NCBI GenBank assembly: GCA_030998225.1
Contig: JAPYXD010000250.1
Location: 558,001 to 622,000 of the forward strand
Direction: 5' to 3'
Length of the DNA stretch: 64,000 bases
DNA from: Diplolepis rosae
Taxonomy: Eukaryota > Arthropoda > Insecta > Hymenoptera > Diplolepididae
Shown here: positions 61,923-64,000 of the stretch, one piece after another
How the letters are laid out: the number at the start of each line of letters is the position of its first letter
How positions within the stretch are numbered: the first letter of the stretch is position 1
The notes under the pieces: model-generated
Seen by the model: the letters and a program-made list of their open reading frames with translations, nothing else
Database searches by the model: none
What the model was told of the DNA's origin: nothing
Program-made: the position numbers and the translations under genes

Positions 61923-63028
61923 TGTTACGAGCCACGCTAATCCGATTCCGCGACGAATGTGATTGATCGGTTCTTTCTCGGTGTAAGTCCTTGAAAGGAA
62001 CCGGGAAAGTTTGAATCCGGAAATGAAAATAAACACACGAATCTCGGTAAATGGAAGTTTAATTAATAAATGTTAATGTATTTCAAAACTGTTAAGTCTG
62101 GACTAACAGTAACGCCTAATTATTACTGTATGGACCTTACGGATAAAAATACTACGATTCTACAAGTTCGACGAGTAAACTTGTAGACTATTTGAACGTG
62201 TCCAAATCAAAACTGAAACTGTCATACTTGCACTCTACAAAACTCATGCATTCTCTTCACAGCTCTCCCCCACGCATCCCCTCTCTCTCAATTTCACACG
62301 CTGGCCCTCGCTAGGCCCAGTCCCAACTTCCCGAAGAAGCTCGACCGCGAGAATCCGAGTCCGAAGAAGCCCGACTCGGGAAACCCCAGTCCTAGCCTCT
62401 AGCCTCAGCTGCAAGTTTTTTATGGCGCTTGCAGTGAAAGCGCAAAAGAAGGCAGTAAAGCAGTAAATCTTAAAGGATTACTTTTTACTTCCTTCTGTCG
62501 ACCAGACATCCTATTTTAAATCTTTTAGGTCTACGTGAATAAATAGTTTCAATACCTATTTGCCTGGCCATTCGGTTTAGTTTTTGCCTATCTAAAATAG
62601 AAATGCATGTTACCTTTATAAATCCCTAGCTCTATCTTAAACTTAGTTTATTTAAATTCTAACGTCCAGACTTAACCTTTCGTATCCTTAAAACCAGTAT
62701 ACATAGAAGTGATATATAACTTACAGAGAAATCTTAAAACTAATTTACAATGTCGAGTTTCTCGAAGAGTACATATGTTGAACACTCGCAGAATAATCTT
62801 AGGTTTATTATTTAAAGATAGTAAATCTAGCTAAAGAATTTGTACGCTTTTCCCAAGGTCTTTTATGATTTTCAGCTGCACAACGTGGGAGAATAATTTC
62901 TTTAAGTAAGATGGGAATTTCCTGAATTAGACTATGTTTTTGTTTGAAATTAATAATACCGCGAGCTAGTATCGAACATTCGATTAAATTAATCGACTTC
63001 GAGCGAGACCCTATAGTCGCTCGTTACA
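61923..63028. mobile_element. possible solo LTR
   Basis: It begins TGTTACGAGC and ends GCTCGTTACA, which are inverse but for one base, the TG...CA form of retroviral-type LTRs. A polyadenylation signal-like AATAAA occurs near 62029, and a GC-rich stretch with repeated CGAAGAAGC lies at 62330-62390. No 5-bp target duplication, primer-binding site or internal coding region is visible, so the identity is uncertain. Confidence 0.4.
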
Positions 63029-64000
63029 CCTTCACCCTTATAAAAACATTTTTCGTCAGATAAGGAAGGAGTCTGTAGGGTGGAAAGAATATCGTAATTT
63101 GAAATTCGCGCCCATGGTTCGATACGTTCGATATAATTCGAGAGGCAACGACTTCGATTGAGCAGACGTTGTGACCGTACCACGTAACAAGCCTGCATGG
63201 TTGCATGTGACAGGTGTAAACATTTCAGTTGGTGATAAACAAAAGGTGGCAGAATTTGACGTTTGAGAACAGAAGAAAAGGTCTCGTCCATGTGAATTTG
63301 TGAATTTATTTCGTCTGATTGTGATTAATGTTGCTAGGATGGAATAGGATGCAGTAATCGATGGTAAGTCTAACCTGCAATATTTGTTTTATCTTACTTG
63401 TTTATTTTGATAACTATAGCAGAGTCATGTTTTGAGCGAGACCTAGTCGTTCGACTCTCACCCCCCTCTTATTTAGAAATTTAAACTAAATATAACTAGG
63501 AAATAAAAATAATAAAAATAAATAATGAATATATACATATATGTCCCAACGTGACTAAATATTTGTTTACAAGGTAATTTTCTATCCCATTCCTAGGTAA
63601 TTTTACTTTTTAGGTTTAAGTTGAATGCAGTTCTGGATAATTTGTGATTGAAAGCCTTTATTGTGAATCGGGAAAAATTTTAAGTGTAAATTTCTTGTAA
63701 ATCGTCGTATTTGAGTCTGTTTTCCTCTATTTATTCCTGCCCTGTTTCAGTAGTCAATCTACAATCAGCAGGAATGAATAACACGAGGTTGTCATCGCGC
63801 ATGGAAAGTTTTCCTCTGGAAGGCTGAATACAAGAAAATTCGATGTTTGAGGGAATTGGGTTATCATGAGTCAGGTCTTTGTCAGCAGAAGGTTCGTCTT
63901 GAGAAATAGGAAAGCATGGGTAAGTACTTTGCTTCGCAATTTGATTTTCTTTTAGGCTTAAAAGGTTTTTATTTTTTTTGGTTTAAAAATGAGTCTTTTT
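63029..64000. other. no gene recognised
   Basis: AT-rich DNA to the window end. GAGCGAGACCTAGTCGTTCG at 63435 imperfectly repeats GAGCGAGACCCTATAGTCGC at 63001, at the edge of the LTR-like unit, so an LTR fragment may also lie here. The frames at 63291-62989 are not supported. Confidence 0.4.

Overview
This window looks like insect nuclear DNA, most plausibly a hymenopteran, although the sequence alone does not fix the order. It is AT-rich, has spliced genes with GT-AG introns, and is crowded with decayed transposable elements of insect type: several mariner lineages, a DD41D-type IS630/Tc1 element, R1-clade-like LINEs, a second LINE, a Penelope-like element, a copia fragment, hAT remnants, THAP-domain elements and many MITEs. 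Only one conserved host gene could be identified.

The host gene is CNOT10 (Not10), a TPR-repeat subunit of the CCR4-NOT deadenylase, on the minus strand. Nine coding exons run from the ATG at 36358 to 7214. All eight exon junctions keep the reading frame, giving about 656 codons. The last coding exon was not found and probably lies below 7214 or outside the window. Exons are 79-409 bp, while three introns are 4.1, 10.3 and 11.4 kb and are filled with transposons.

Layout: 146-2665 holds a mariner end and the 5' part of an R1-like LINE. 2994-6712 holds a repeat-protein fragment, a 397-bp tandem repeat and a mariner. 7214-36358 is CNOT10 with its transposon-filled introns. 37142-39378 is another copy of the R1-like LINE. 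41860-44580 is a different LINE whose reverse transcriptase is split by a 2-kb element with TTAA target duplications. 45265-47060 holds two mariner relics. 48247-53701 is a nested cluster of an hAT-like family (CAG...CTG ends, 8-bp target duplications) that received at least three later insertions. 53702-61855 holds foldback elements and two THAP-domain relics, one of them (58797-59033) an intact THAP exon between inverted repeats. 61923-63028 resembles a solo LTR.

No new cellular system with several interacting genes is visible. The most informative parts are the nested hAT-like cluster, the THAP-carrying mini-element, two foldback elements that share a core but have unrelated ends, and a poorly classified arthropod repeat protein flanked by outward-facing inverted repeats.
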